Source: Alteromonas sp. ALT199
GTDB lineage: Bacteria > Pseudomonadota > Gammaproteobacteria > Enterobacterales > Alteromonadaceae
Assembly: GCF_018619335.1 (NCBI RefSeq)
Contig: NZ_JAHHDX010000152.1
Coordinates: forward strand, 1-64,000
Reading direction: 5' to 3'
Length of the DNA: 64,000 bases
Under the pieces are notes generated by a model. The model was not told where the DNA came from. It was given only the letters and a program-made list of their open reading frames with translations, and did no database searches. Shown piece after piece: positions 27,055 to 36,532 of the stretch (positions within the stretch are counted from its first letter, which is position 1; each line of letters opens with the position of its first letter). The position numbers were made by a program, and so were the translations under genes.

Positions 27055-27731
27055 GCAAGCCCGTCCGCTATGCGGTAGCCAGTACCTCTAACCGTTTCAA
27101 TAAGCGGAACATTGAACGCTTTATCTACCTTTTGACGCAAGCGGCTAATATGAACATCAATCACATTAGTCTGCGGGTCAAAATGATAATTCCAAACCTG
27201 TTCAAGCAACATGCTTCGCGTCACTACTTTACCCTTATGACGAAGTAGACATTCAAGTAGTTGGAATTCCTTCGATTGAAGGTCAATTTCTTCATCGCCA
27301 CGCAATACTTTGCGGTTAACTAAGTCTAGCGTGAGGTCTCCAACCTTTATCAAGGTTTTATCCTCGCCGTCTTTATTACGACCAGCCAGGCCTTCAACTC
27401 GAGCGAGTAACTCTTCAAAAGCGAAGGGTTTAGTTAGGTAGTCGTTGGCGCCAGTGCGAAGACCTTTAACCTTATCTTCGACTTGGCTCTTGGCGCTTAG
27501 CAATAAAACAGGGGTTGTGTTACCTTCTTCGCGAAGTTTCTCAAGTACGGTGAAACCGTCGAGTTCAGGTAACATCACATCTAGGATTACCGCGTCTAAT
27601 TCGCTATTGGCCGCCTGTTGGTAGCCTGATGTTCCATCACCTACAGTAATACACTCATGCCCTTCACCCAATAGTCCATTTGCAATGTGAGAGGCAACCT
27701 TTGGATCATCTTCTACAAGTAGCACTTTCAT
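27051..27731 (-). CDS. OmpR-family response regulator
   Basis: A 226-residue regulator. The receiver domain carries the acidic pair (EDD near 7-9), the phospho-Asp near 51 in VILDVMLPELDG, and the conserved Lys in YLTKPFAFEEL. The winged helix (about 128-224) has the DPQTNVIDVHISRLRQK and VRGTGYRIADG motifs. It is co-transcribed with the HAMP kinase (4-base overlap). The target genes are not visible here. Confidence 0.95.
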   Translation of the reverse strand: MKVLLVEDDPKVASHIANGLLGEGHECITVGDGTSGYQQAANSELDAVILDVMLPELDGFTVLEKLREEGNTTPVLLLSAKSQVEDKVKGLRTGANDYLTKPFAFEELLARVEGLAGRNKDGEDKTLIKVGDLTLDLVNRKVLRGDEEIDLQSKEFQLLECLLRHKGKVVTRSMLLEQVWNYHFDPQTNVIDVHISRLRQKVDKAFNVPLIETVRGTGYRIADGLA

Positions 27732-27997
27732 TGATATGATTCTTCTGTTTATCTACATTCACGCACCTATTTTGGCGTTGCTGTTATCTATATGTGGTGT
27801 TTCACAGTCAGCAAGCAAAAACAAGCAATTGAAAAGCTTTATCGCTTTGCCTCTTTTACGCATTTTGTAACCTAAAACGATCACTTTTAAGCTTTTTCGC
27901 ATGTACCGAAAAGGCGATAACTTATTTTTAAAGGCACAGCACAATTCATGGTCTAATTTTGCGTCACGGCGGCAAGAAAGTTTCTTTTTTTGAATAC

Positions 27998-29737
27998 TTA
28001 GCTTTGATCGCCTCTGTCAAAACGCATGCTAGCGTTATAGGGAGTGAAATGCTGTACGTCTCCCCGGGCGCATTTCTTCTGTACCTCGTGCCAGTACTCA
28101 GGTGTCATCAAGTCGCCGTGCAATGACTTAAGTATATCTTTGAACTTTCGTTTACCGACGATGAAGTGCTCGAATTGTTCGGGGAATACGTCGTTAGGCG
28201 CTACTGAAAGTGTATCGATAGCATAGGGGTCATCTGATTTTGGCAACTCCCTGAAGTTACGCTCGTTCATTAAACAAATTTCATCATAGTCATAGAAAAT
28301 CACGCGACCATGACGGGTAATACCGAAATTTTTGTGCAGCATATCGCCGGGAAAGATATTTGCCATGGCAATTTGCTTAATGCATAGGCCAAGCTCATCA
28401 AGCGCACGCGTTATTTTTTCTTCGTCAGTTTCTTCTTGAAGGTATATATTCAGCGGGGTCATTTTCCGCTCAATGTACATGTGCTTGATGATAAGCTCTG
28501 TCTCAGTAAATTCTAAACTCGATGCACACGTTTCTTTTAGTTCTTCAATAAGCTCAGGTTCAATCCTATCTAACGGGAACCTAAAATTAACGTATTCATG
28601 GGTGTCAGCCATTCGGCCTACACGGTCCGACATTTTTACTAACTTGTAGCATTCTTTTACGTGTTCACGAGTAATCTTCTTACTTTCTGCAAACTCATCT
28701 TTAATGATTTTAAAAACAACGCCGTAAGATGGCAGGTGGAAAACCATCATCACCAACCCACGAATGCCCGGCGCAGCTTCGAACTTGTCCTTCGACTCTT
28801 CTAAGTGTGCTAAGAAGTTACGATAGAAAACAGTCTTGCCGTGTTTGTAATGCCCCATTGACATGTATAATTCAAAGTGTTTTTTATTCGGCAATAACTC
28901 TTGTAGAAAAGCGGCAACCTCGGCAGGGTTTTGTGTGTCGGCCATAAAATAGCTACGAGCAAAGCCGAAAATAACGCTTAGATCTTTGCGGTCGGTCAGA
29001 AGGGAATCAACGAACATGTGTGGCTCGTTGTATCTTCGCATGGCAATGACAAACGGCAGAGTTTCGTCGGGCATACAAATACGACCAATCAAATAAGCCG
29101 CTTTACCACGAAAAAAAGTAGGCTTAAGAATTTCAACCGCTTGCACACTGGCTAGCTGTTCTTTGTTCAATCGCGCACGTAAGGCAGTCTCAAGGTTTTG
29201 TAAGTCCCGTTCAAAGTTTTCAAACGGAATATTGTATCGGTAAATTTTAAATATCGACTCGTACATCTCACGTACGGTAGTGGTGGTGTCAAAGCTGTTG
29301 ACTACTTTGTCTCTGTCTTGCCCAGGCAAAAAGCAGCGGCTAGGCAGAACAAACATCATGTCGTTGTCTATTTTTCTGTGCTTAAACAAGCGGCCAATCA
29401 CTGAGTTATAAAAGGTTTCGGCTAACTCAAATTGCGGGTGGCCTTCAAGTTGGAGCGCGAACACTTTTTTAAGCTCTTGCCAAAAAGCATCATCTTTTTG
29501 GTGGACCTGAGTAAGCTGATAAATTTCGGCAACAGCGTCTGACAGGCTTTGCTCATAAATGGTAATCCGCTCTTTAGAGGCTAGCTGGGTTTCTTTCCAA
29601 TTACCCTTTTCAAATCTTTCTTGAGCGCCCCGTGTAATGCGGGTGAACCACCGGTAGCTCTTATCGAAATGAGACAATATCTGATAGGCAACTCTTTTTA
29701 CCAAGTTTTTGTCTTGGGTCGTAGCTAGCTCTTGCAT
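27998..29737 (-). CDS. aceK: Isocitrate dehydrogenase kinase/phosphatase AceK
   Basis: A 579-residue bifunctional enzyme, the usual length. It phosphorylates isocitrate dehydrogenase to divert carbon to the glyoxylate shunt on acetate, and dephosphorylates it again. Family blocks are clear: FVLPSRCFLPGQDRDK, LMMVFHLPSYGVVFKIIKDEF (kinase P-loop region), LPNKKHFELY and MANIFPGDMLHKNFGITRHG with the downstream YDYDEICLM metal-binding site. Unlike the enterobacterial aceBAK operon, aceA and aceB are not adjacent. It runs leftward between a two-component system and a CheY-like gene. Confidence 0.96.
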   Translation of the reverse strand: MQELATTQDKNLVKRVAYQILSHFDKSYRWFTRITRGAQERFEKGNWKETQLASKERITIYEQSLSDAVAEIYQLTQVHQKDDAFWQELKKVFALQLEGHPQFELAETFYNSVIGRLFKHRKIDNDMMFVLPSRCFLPGQDRDKVVNSFDTTTTVREMYESIFKIYRYNIPFENFERDLQNLETALRARLNKEQLASVQAVEILKPTFFRGKAAYLIGRICMPDETLPFVIAMRRYNEPHMFVDSLLTDRKDLSVIFGFARSYFMADTQNPAEVAAFLQELLPNKKHFELYMSMGHYKHGKTVFYRNFLAHLEESKDKFEAAPGIRGLVMMVFHLPSYGVVFKIIKDEFAESKKITREHVKECYKLVKMSDRVGRMADTHEYVNFRFPLDRIEPELIEELKETCASSLEFTETELIIKHMYIERKMTPLNIYLQEETDEEKITRALDELGLCIKQIAMANIFPGDMLHKNFGITRHGRVIFYDYDEICLMNERNFRELPKSDDPYAIDTLSVAPNDVFPEQFEHFIVGKRKFKDILKSLHGDLMTPEYWHEVQKKCARGDVQHFTPYNASMRFDRGDQS

Positions 29738-29916
29738 AGGGATGTTTTCCTTTTTTATTACGCCTTATATCTACCACAAAACATGCTATTAGGAGAGGGG
29801 AGTTTGGTGTAGTTATCGAGTAAGTAGCCAATAATTCAATGTTTTTATTATTTTCTTATACTTTCGTTTAATGTATCCTAATGGTGCATTAGTAACCACT
29901 TATAAGATTGTATCTG

Positions 29917-30315
29917 ATGGGTTTTAATATTCTAATTTGTGACGATTCTGCGCTTGCACGTAAAATGGCCAGAAGTAACTTGCCAAGTGGGTTCGCTGAA
30001 GCTATCTATGAAGTGTCAAATGGTATGGACGCTTTAGAAGTATTAGCACATCATACTATTGACCTTGTATTACTAGATTTAACAATGCCTGTGCTGGGCG
30101 GCCTCAGTGTTTTGAGCGAAATTAAACGCCGTAAACTTGAGACTTTTGTCATTGTTATTTCGGGTGACATTCAGCCATTGATGCAAGAAAAAGTGATGTC
30201 ATTGGGCGCATTAGGTTTTATTGAAAAGCCAATTAAGCGCGATGAACTTACGTCGGTTCTACAACGCTTTGGTTTCATTCTTCCCGATACTTACAAAGCA
30301 CCGATTGCGGTTTAA
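29917..30315 (+). CDS. Single-domain CheY-like response regulator
   Basis: A 132-residue stand-alone receiver. It has acidic residues D9/D10, phospho-acceptor D54 in VLLDLTMP, Ser82 in VISGD and Lys104 in IEKPIKRDE. There is no output domain, so it must act by protein contacts, for example on a flagellar motor or a phosphatase. The ATG at 29917 is preferred over an upstream TTG (29908). No kinase, CheX or CheC gene lies beside it. A strong terminator follows. Confidence 0.9.
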   Translation: MGFNILICDDSALARKMARSNLPSGFAEAIYEVSNGMDALEVLAHHTIDLVLLDLTMPVLGGLSVLSEIKRRKLETFVIVISGDIQPLMQEKVMSLGALGFIEKPIKRDELTSVLQRFGFILPDTYKAPIAV

Positions 30316-30331
30316 GAATTTAAAAAATGAG

Positions 30332-30362
30332 AAGGGCGAGCCATTGGCTCGCCCTTTTTTGT
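30332..30362 (+). terminator. Rho-independent terminator after the CheY-like gene
   Basis: AAGGGCGAGCC-ATT-GGCTCGCCC stem at 30333-30355, followed by a run of six T residues. It lies 17 bases after the stop codon. Confidence 0.9.
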
Positions 30363-30402
30363 TTCCGCGATTTCACCGCTGCAGACTTTGTTTAAACATT
30401 GC

Positions 30403-31443
30403 TTAGTCGAACCAGTGGCGCGTTTTATTCGCAAACCACACCAAAGAAAGCATAACGGGCACTTCAACTAATACGCCCACCACAGTGGCGAGTGCTGCGC
30501 CGCTGTGTAACCCAAATAGTGAAATGGCTACGGCTACCGCCAACTCGAAAAAGTTCGACGTACCAATCATACATGCTGGCGCAGCTACATTGTGCGGTAG
30601 TTTCATGCGTTTTGCGGCAAAGTAGGCAATAGCAAAGATACCGTAAGTTTGTATAAGCAGGGGTATCGCAATAAGCACAATATCCTGGGGCTGCGATAAT
30701 ATAGTTTCTGCTTGAAGGCCAAACAAAATAACAATTGTCAGCAGTAACCCAATGACTGAAAATGGCTTAAATTTACTTATTAGCGCGTCGACCGCGTTAT
30801 TTCCTGAACCTGTCTTCTGTGTGCTGTTGTTTTTGTTTTCCAAGTGGCGGCGCGTGATATAACCCGCTACCAGCGGCAATACTACATAGAGCGCTACAGA
30901 CAGTAGCAGCGTGTCCCAAGGGACCGTGATATCTGTTACACCCAACAGCATGGCGGTAAGCGGGGCAAAGGCAACGACCATAATAAGGTCGTTAATTGAT
31001 ACCTGAACTAGGGTGTAGTTAGCATCTCCTTTGGTAAGGTGGCTCCATACAAAAACCATGGCAGTACAAGGAGCGACGCCCAGTAAAATCATACCTGCAA
31101 TGTATTCAGTGGCAGTTTGCGGGTCTACCCAGTCGGCAAAAATACCTTTAAAGAATAGCCAGCCTAATAGCGCCATAGTGAAAGGCTTGATAAGCCAGTT
31201 TACCACAAGCGTTAGCACTAGACCCTTTGGCTTTTTACCCACATCTTTAATAGAGCCGAAGTCTATTTGCACCATCATTGGGTAGATCATTAGCCAAATA
31301 AGTACTGCCACTACAAGATTTACGTGTGCATATTCAAGCGCTGCAATAGACTCGAATACGCCAGGCAAAGTATAACCTAGGCCCACCCCCGCAATAATGC
31401 AAAGACCAACCCACACTGATAAATAACGTTCAAAGAACCCCAT
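30403..31443 (-). CDS. acr3: Acr3-family arsenite efflux transporter
   Basis: A 346-residue membrane protein with about ten helices, matching the ACR3 family and not the ArsB family. The conserved cysteine of the transport path is in [15 protein letters not shown], and [14 protein letters not shown] near the start and the [11 protein letters not shown] segment later are typical. It pumps arsenite (and sometimes antimonite) out of the cell. It is the last gene of the arsC-arsH-acr3 operon, 23 bases after arsH. Confidence 0.94.
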   Translation of the reverse strand: MGFFERYLSVWVGLCIIAGVGLGYTLPGVFESIAALEYAHVNLVVAVLIWLMIYPMMVQIDFGSIKDVGKKPKGLVLTLVVNWLIKPFTMALLGWLFFKGIFADWVDPQTATEYIAGMILLGVAPCTAMVFVWSHLTKGDANYTLVQVSINDLIMVVAFAPLTAMLLGVTDITVPWDTLLLSVALYVVLPLVAGYITRRHLENKNNSTQKTGSGNNAVDALISKFKPFSVIGLLLTIVILFGLQAETILSQPQDIVLIAIPLLIQTYGIFAIAYFAAKRMKLPHNVAAPACMIGTSNFFELAVAVAISLFGLHSGAALATVVGVLVEVPVMLSLVWFANKTRHWFD

Positions 31444-31466
31444 TTCTACTCACCTTTGTCTTAATT

Positions 31467-32234
31467 TTACAGCGATTTTTGATTAACACGTTTGCTTACT
31501 TCTTCCGCGCTTTCAACGCGTTCAGAATAGCGATTAACTAGAAAGTCTTTGTTGTCGCGAGTTAGCAAGGTGAACTTCACAAGCTCTTCTACTACATCTA
31601 CTATTCGGTTGTAGTAGGGTGACGGTTTCATGCGACCATCCTCTTCAAATTCAAGAAAGGCTTTTGCCACTGAAGACTGGTTAGGGATAGTTAACATGCG
31701 CATCCAGCGGCCCAAAATGCGCATTTGGTTTAGGGCATTGAACGATTGTGAACCGCCTGATACCTGCATAATGGCCAGCGTTTTCCCTTGAGTAGGGCGC
31801 ACACCACCAAGGCTAAGTGGCACCCAGTCAATCATGCTTTTCATGATACCAGTTATGCTGCCGTGACGTTCTGGTGAGCACCAAATTTGACCTTCAGACC
31901 ACATCATAAGCTCGCGCAATTCTTTAACTTTGGGGTGTGACTCATCTTCAGTATCTGGCTGCGGTAATCCGCGAGGGTCAAAGATTTTGGCTTCTGCACC
32001 AAAGTACTCAAGCAATCGGGCTGATTCTTCTATAACTAAACGGCTGTAAGAACGTTCTCTTAGCGAGCCGTAAAGTAATAAAATGCGCGGCTTGTGGTCT
32101 GAAAACCTTGATGCAAAGTTAGCCATAATCGGCTTGTGCATTTGCTCCATTACCGCGTTATCAGAGGGGCTTTCAGCTGCTGATATTTCTTGGCTGTTAG
32201 ATATATCTTGGACCATCGATTTATCTTCAATCAT
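31467..32234 (-). CDS. arsH: ArsH NADPH-dependent FMN oxidoreductase
   Basis: A 255-residue flavoprotein. The FMN-binding loop is [13 protein letters not shown], and the family motifs [18 protein letters not shown] and [21 protein letters not shown] are present. ArsH oxidises trivalent methylated or aromatic organoarsenicals to the less toxic pentavalent forms, extending resistance beyond inorganic arsenic. The ATG overlaps the arsC stop codon by one base (TAATG), so translation is coupled. Confidence 0.94.
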   Translation of the reverse strand: MIEDKSMVQDISNSQEISAAESPSDNAVMEQMHKPIMANFASRFSDHKPRILLLYGSLRERSYSRLVIEESARLLEYFGAEAKIFDPRGLPQPDTEDESHPKVKELRELMMWSEGQIWCSPERHGSITGIMKSMIDWVPLSLGGVRPTQGKTLAIMQVSGGSQSFNALNQMRILGRWMRMLTIPNQSSVAKAFLEFEEDGRMKPSPYYNRIVDVVEELVKFTLLTRDNKDFLVNRYSERVESAEEVSKRVNQKSL

Positions 32235-32701
32235 TACTGAGCACCTAATTTTGATAGCGCCTCTTTAAGCGCTGCTTTATCTAAGTTTTTCTCAGCAAGC
32301 TCTGCTAATGCCGCTACACGCTTTTCAATAATATCAATGGTGTTGTTAAATGCTGCAGCTTTATCTTGCTCACTACCTTCTAACTTTGACGGGTCTTCTA
32401 AGCCCCAGTGCACCTTAAGCGATTTACCGAAATAAACAGGGCATGACTCACCCGCCGCTGAATCACAAACGGTGACGACAAGATCAGCATCATAATCTTC
32501 AAATTCATCCCACGACTGACTTTGAAGCCCGTTTGTATCAAATCCGCGCTCTGCAAGGTATTTAAGAGAAAGAGGGTGTACTTCACCGACAGGCTGGCTG
32601 CCCGCACTGCGCGCTTCTACATTACCGTTAGAGGCATTAGTGATGGCTTCGCAAAGAATACTGCGGCAACGGTTGTGCGTACAAATGTATAAAACCTTCA
32701 T
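32234..32701 (-). CDS. arsC: Arsenate reductase ArsC, low-molecular-weight phosphatase type
   Basis: A 155-residue reductase of the phosphatase-like fold. The P-loop CTHNRCRS holds catalytic C7 with R13, and the redox relay cysteines C79 and C87 lie in [11 protein letters not shown], followed by the acid in LEDPS (D103). These features indicate a thioredoxin-coupled enzyme of the Staphylococcus/Bacillus type, reducing arsenate to arsenite for export by Acr3. First gene of the arsC-arsH-acr3 unit; arsR lies 133 bases upstream and could read through. Confidence 0.93.
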   Translation of the reverse strand: MKVLYICTHNRCRSILCEAITNASNGNVEARSAGSQPVGEVHPLSLKYLAERGFDTNGLQSQSWDEFEDYDADLVVTVCDSAAGESCPVYFGKSLKVHWGLEDPSKLEGSEQDKAAAFNNTIDIIEKRVAALAELAEKNLDKAALKEALSKLGAQ

Positions 32702-32834
32702 ATAAAAACCCTATTTAATTGGCTGACGCTATTTTGAATAGCTATCAAAAAGTTGAAAAATATTGAAAAATAGAAGACTGGCGGCTTACCAAGATGCAAT
32801 CATCACTATTGATTTGCACCACACTACGTAGGAG

Positions 32835-33179
32835 TTAGCAATTCTCGCAGAGCAAGTTCGCTAATGGCTCTTCGATGTATGTACTATTATTCGACGCCGT
32901 GTTTTTGATAACGTCTAGTGCCCAAGCAGGTAAGTCAGGATGAAGTTGGTAATACACCCATTTGCCCTTACGGGTATCGAGCACTAAACCGCATTTACGT
33001 AAATCTGCAAGATGTCGCGAAATTTTCGGCTGGCTTAGTTGAAGCGCATCGGTGAGGTCGCACACGCATAGCTCGCCTTTTACGCTAAGCATGAGTAGCG
33101 TCTTCAAGCGAGTGTCTTCCGACAGGCATTTAAAAAATGCTAGGGGCGCTAATTGCGCGGGTTCACAACAATTCGACAT
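32835..33179 (-). CDS. arsR: ArsR-family arsenic repressor
   Basis: A 114-residue winged-helix repressor. The metal-binding motif ELCVCDLTDAL (two Cys in helix 3) and the recognition helix LSQPKISRHLADLRKCG are clear; extra cysteines occur at both ends (NCCEP, LLCENC). Arsenite binding releases it from DNA. I chose the ATG at 33179 because the longer frame to 33242 would be read through the palindromic operator repeats. It precedes arsC with a 133-base gap. Confidence 0.93.
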   Translation of the reverse strand: MSNCCEPAQLAPLAFFKCLSEDTRLKTLLMLSVKGELCVCDLTDALQLSQPKISRHLADLRKCGLVLDTRKGKWVYYQLHPDLPAWALDVIKNTASNNSTYIEEPLANLLCENC

Positions 33180-33189
33180 AAAAATCTTC

Positions 33190-33266
33190 ACATATGAAAT
33201 TTCGTATGTGATGTATCGTATATGAAATTCCGTATGTGTCAATAACGCATCTGAAATTTCATATAT
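33190..33266. promoter_or_regulatory. Three ArsR-type operator palindromes
   Basis: Three near-identical copies of a 20-base palindrome (core GAAATTTC or GAAATTCC flanked by ATAT/TATG) lie at 33190-33209, 33218-33237 and 33247-33266, with centres 28 and 29 bases apart. The closest copy is 11 bases upstream of the arsR ATG. The first copy reads the same on both strands except for one pair. They are the expected targets of ArsR autoregulation. Confidence 0.75.
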
Positions 33267-33316
33267 GTGTAATAGGAATGAAGTGGTTTAAAAGCTAACT
33301 AAGGAAGCGCCTAAAT

Positions 33317-34000
33317 TTATTGGCTTTCAGGAACGGCGGCCTTAAACGACATCGCTACTTGTTTGCCGTTTACCCCATTGTAGTGGGTGATAACTTCGTT
33401 CATAAAGATGTACCATGTAGGGTTGGGGTGCCAAATGGCCATTAGGTCTGTTTTTGCGGTTTGTTCACTTTCACCCAGAACGTTAATTCTATAAAGGTAG
33501 GTAAAAGCAGCACCCCGCCAATTCAGTTTACAGTGAGTGAGTACCTTGTCCTTCTTAACATCTACGCTTTGCATAAATGCCGCGTAATTTAAAAAGTTAG
33601 CCAACGTAGGAGCTTCCCAATCAACGGGCACATTAAAGTAGTCGAGGCCTAATTCTGAGGTAGTTAAAATCTCACTCGATCGATTTCCTGGGATCAAATC
33701 TATAACGTGAGTCACCCCTTTTTCTTTTAGTAAAGAAAGATGGGAGGCATCAGGCAAGCCAGAAGAATACATGAAGGGCGCGTTTTCTTGGTAGTTGGTG
33801 AGCGTCGATAGGGTAGGAGTGGTTTCCTTAACTTGCGTGTCGGTACTCGTTTTTAATGCTGTAGCGTGAGCGTTCACAGATGCACTTAAGGCTAGCCCTA
33901 GACTGATACAAGCAGTGGCAACAATAAAACTAAATGTAGGCTTTTTAAACGATAGTGAATTTTTCATTCTTGTATCTATTGCTGGCTGGGGCTTTTTCAT
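33317..34000 (-). CDS. Exported tyrosine-phosphatase-like protein (DUF442-like)
   Basis: A protein of about 227 residues with a signal peptide (cleavage after VNAHA, near residue 45). The mature domain has the dual-specificity phosphatase fold; the active-site-like segment VLTHCKLNWRGAAF has Cys and Arg separated by four residues as in the DUF442 (HCxxGNR) group, not the CX5R of classical phosphatases. It may not be catalytic. The start could be the ATG at 33967 instead. It is leftward, upstream of arsR but separated from it by the operator region. Confidence 0.7.
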   Translation of the reverse strand: MKKPQPAIDTRMKNSLSFKKPTFSFIVATACISLGLALSASVNAHATALKTSTDTQVKETTPTLSTLTNYQENAPFMYSSGLPDASHLSLLKEKGVTHVIDLIPGNRSSEILTTSELGLDYFNVPVDWEAPTLANFLNYAAFMQSVDVKKDKVLTHCKLNWRGAAFTYLYRINVLGESEQTAKTDLMAIWHPNPTWYIFMNEVITHYNGVNGKQVAMSFKAAVPESQ

Positions 34001-34167
34001 AATTTAACGCTCAAGTTTGACACTGTTTAAAAGGGGCGTTGCTGTCACTTCTTACGTTACACATTTGATTGCGTGTTGTCCAAATTGCAGTACCACCACT
34101 ATAAAATGGCCAAGCTTGGCGTGAGAGATAGAACAAGGGCCGTGCTCAAAGCGTTAGAGCAGGGGGT

Positions 34168-34200
34168 ATTATAAGAAAAGGAGAAGCAGAGCTTCTCCTG
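34168..34200 (-). terminator. Terminator after formaldehyde dehydrogenase gene
   Basis: GGAGAAGC-AGA-GCTTCTCC at 34180-34198. On the minus strand it is followed by TTTTCTT. It lies just downstream of the frmA-like stop codon at 34228. Confidence 0.85.
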
Positions 34201-34227
34201 AAATGTATAGCGCTAGTACAACTTAGC

Positions 34228-35475
<1,248 letters not shown>

Positions 35476-35572
35476 ATCACTATTTCATATTTGTAATAAT
35501 GAATTTTGCCAAATAGAATGTAATAAGAAATAAGTACTGCGTTGAAGAACGTATCGATAGCGAGTGGCAATA

Positions 35573-36451
35573 ATGAAATATCTTGAGGGAATAGCAGAAT
35601 TTTGTGCTGTTGCGGACGTTGGAAATTTTACTGGAGCAGCGAATAAGCTTGATACGTCAGTGGCCCAAATAAGTCGTAAAGTCGCATCGCTTGAAAAGCA
35701 GCTTGGCGTTAAATTATTGCAGCGCACTACGCGAAGTGTTTCACTTACTGAAGCAGGTACACAGTATTTTCAGCAAGTTTTACCCGCGTTAAAAGCGCTT
35801 GAAGATGCCCAGCTATCCGTAAGCGCACTTCAAGCGTCTCCCCAAGGGTTAATTAAGCTCACCGCTCCGGTCGCTTTCGGCGAAGCATTCATCGCGCCTC
35901 TGCTCAATACCTTTATGCAAAAGTATTCCGGCATTAGCGTGCAATGCACCTTTTCAAACGAAAAGCTCGATATTGTAGAGCAGGGGCTCGACCTGGCCAT
36001 CCGCATTGGCAAATTAGAAGACTCGACCTTAGTTGCTAAAAAGCTGGCTACCCGACATTTATTTGTATGCGGAAGTAGGGATTATTTTAGAGAGCAAGGT
36101 CAGCCTAAAAGTATTGAAGAGTTAAAAGAGCACTCGCTGCTGGTGGGGTCACAGCCATATTGGCGTTTACTTATCGATAATAAAATTCAATCAATTTCTG
36201 TACAGGGGAGAGTACGGTATAACAGCGGGAATGCCCTATGCAGCGCCGCGGTTGCTGGTTTAGGTATTGCACAACTACCTGGGTTTTACGTGCGTAAAGC
36301 GCTAGCCTCAGGTCAGCTAATAGAGCTGTTCCCCGAGTACAAAGACAAGCAAGAGGCTATTTGGGCTGTATTTCCTTCAAACCGAAATGTTGCACCAAAA
36401 ATTAGGTTGCTGGTGGATTTTTTAGCTCAACATCTCATTTCAGACAGCTGA
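35573..36451 (+). CDS. LysR-family transcriptional regulator
   Basis: A 292-residue regulator. The N-terminal winged helix reads MKYLEGIAEFCAVADVGNFT then AANKLDTSVAQISRKVASLE and LLQRTTRSVSLTEAG. The C-terminal effector domain follows. It is divergent from frmA, the typical layout for formaldehyde-responsive control in gammaproteobacteria, so it probably controls frmA. The ATG at 35573 is preferred over a GTG at 35564. Confidence 0.9.
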   Translation: MKYLEGIAEFCAVADVGNFTGAANKLDTSVAQISRKVASLEKQLGVKLLQRTTRSVSLTEAGTQYFQQVLPALKALEDAQLSVSALQASPQGLIKLTAPVAFGEAFIAPLLNTFMQKYSGISVQCTFSNEKLDIVEQGLDLAIRIGKLEDSTLVAKKLATRHLFVCGSRDYFREQGQPKSIEELKEHSLLVGSQPYWRLLIDNKIQSISVQGRVRYNSGNALCSAAVAGLGIAQLPGFYVRKALASGQLIELFPEYKDKQEAIWAVFPSNRNVAPKIRLLVDFLAQHLISDS

Positions 36452-36532
36452 CGCGCTTGTTTAAAAATAGTGATCGAAATACAGCGCCTTTGTCTAAATA
36501 TTCTTTAATAAAGGTGATATGCAGGTGATGAA

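Noticed and set aside
27759-27944. A 61-residue minus-strand frame upstream of the OmpR-family regulator
   Set aside because: Its sequence is low in information and there is no ribosome-binding site. It lies in the regulator promoter region.
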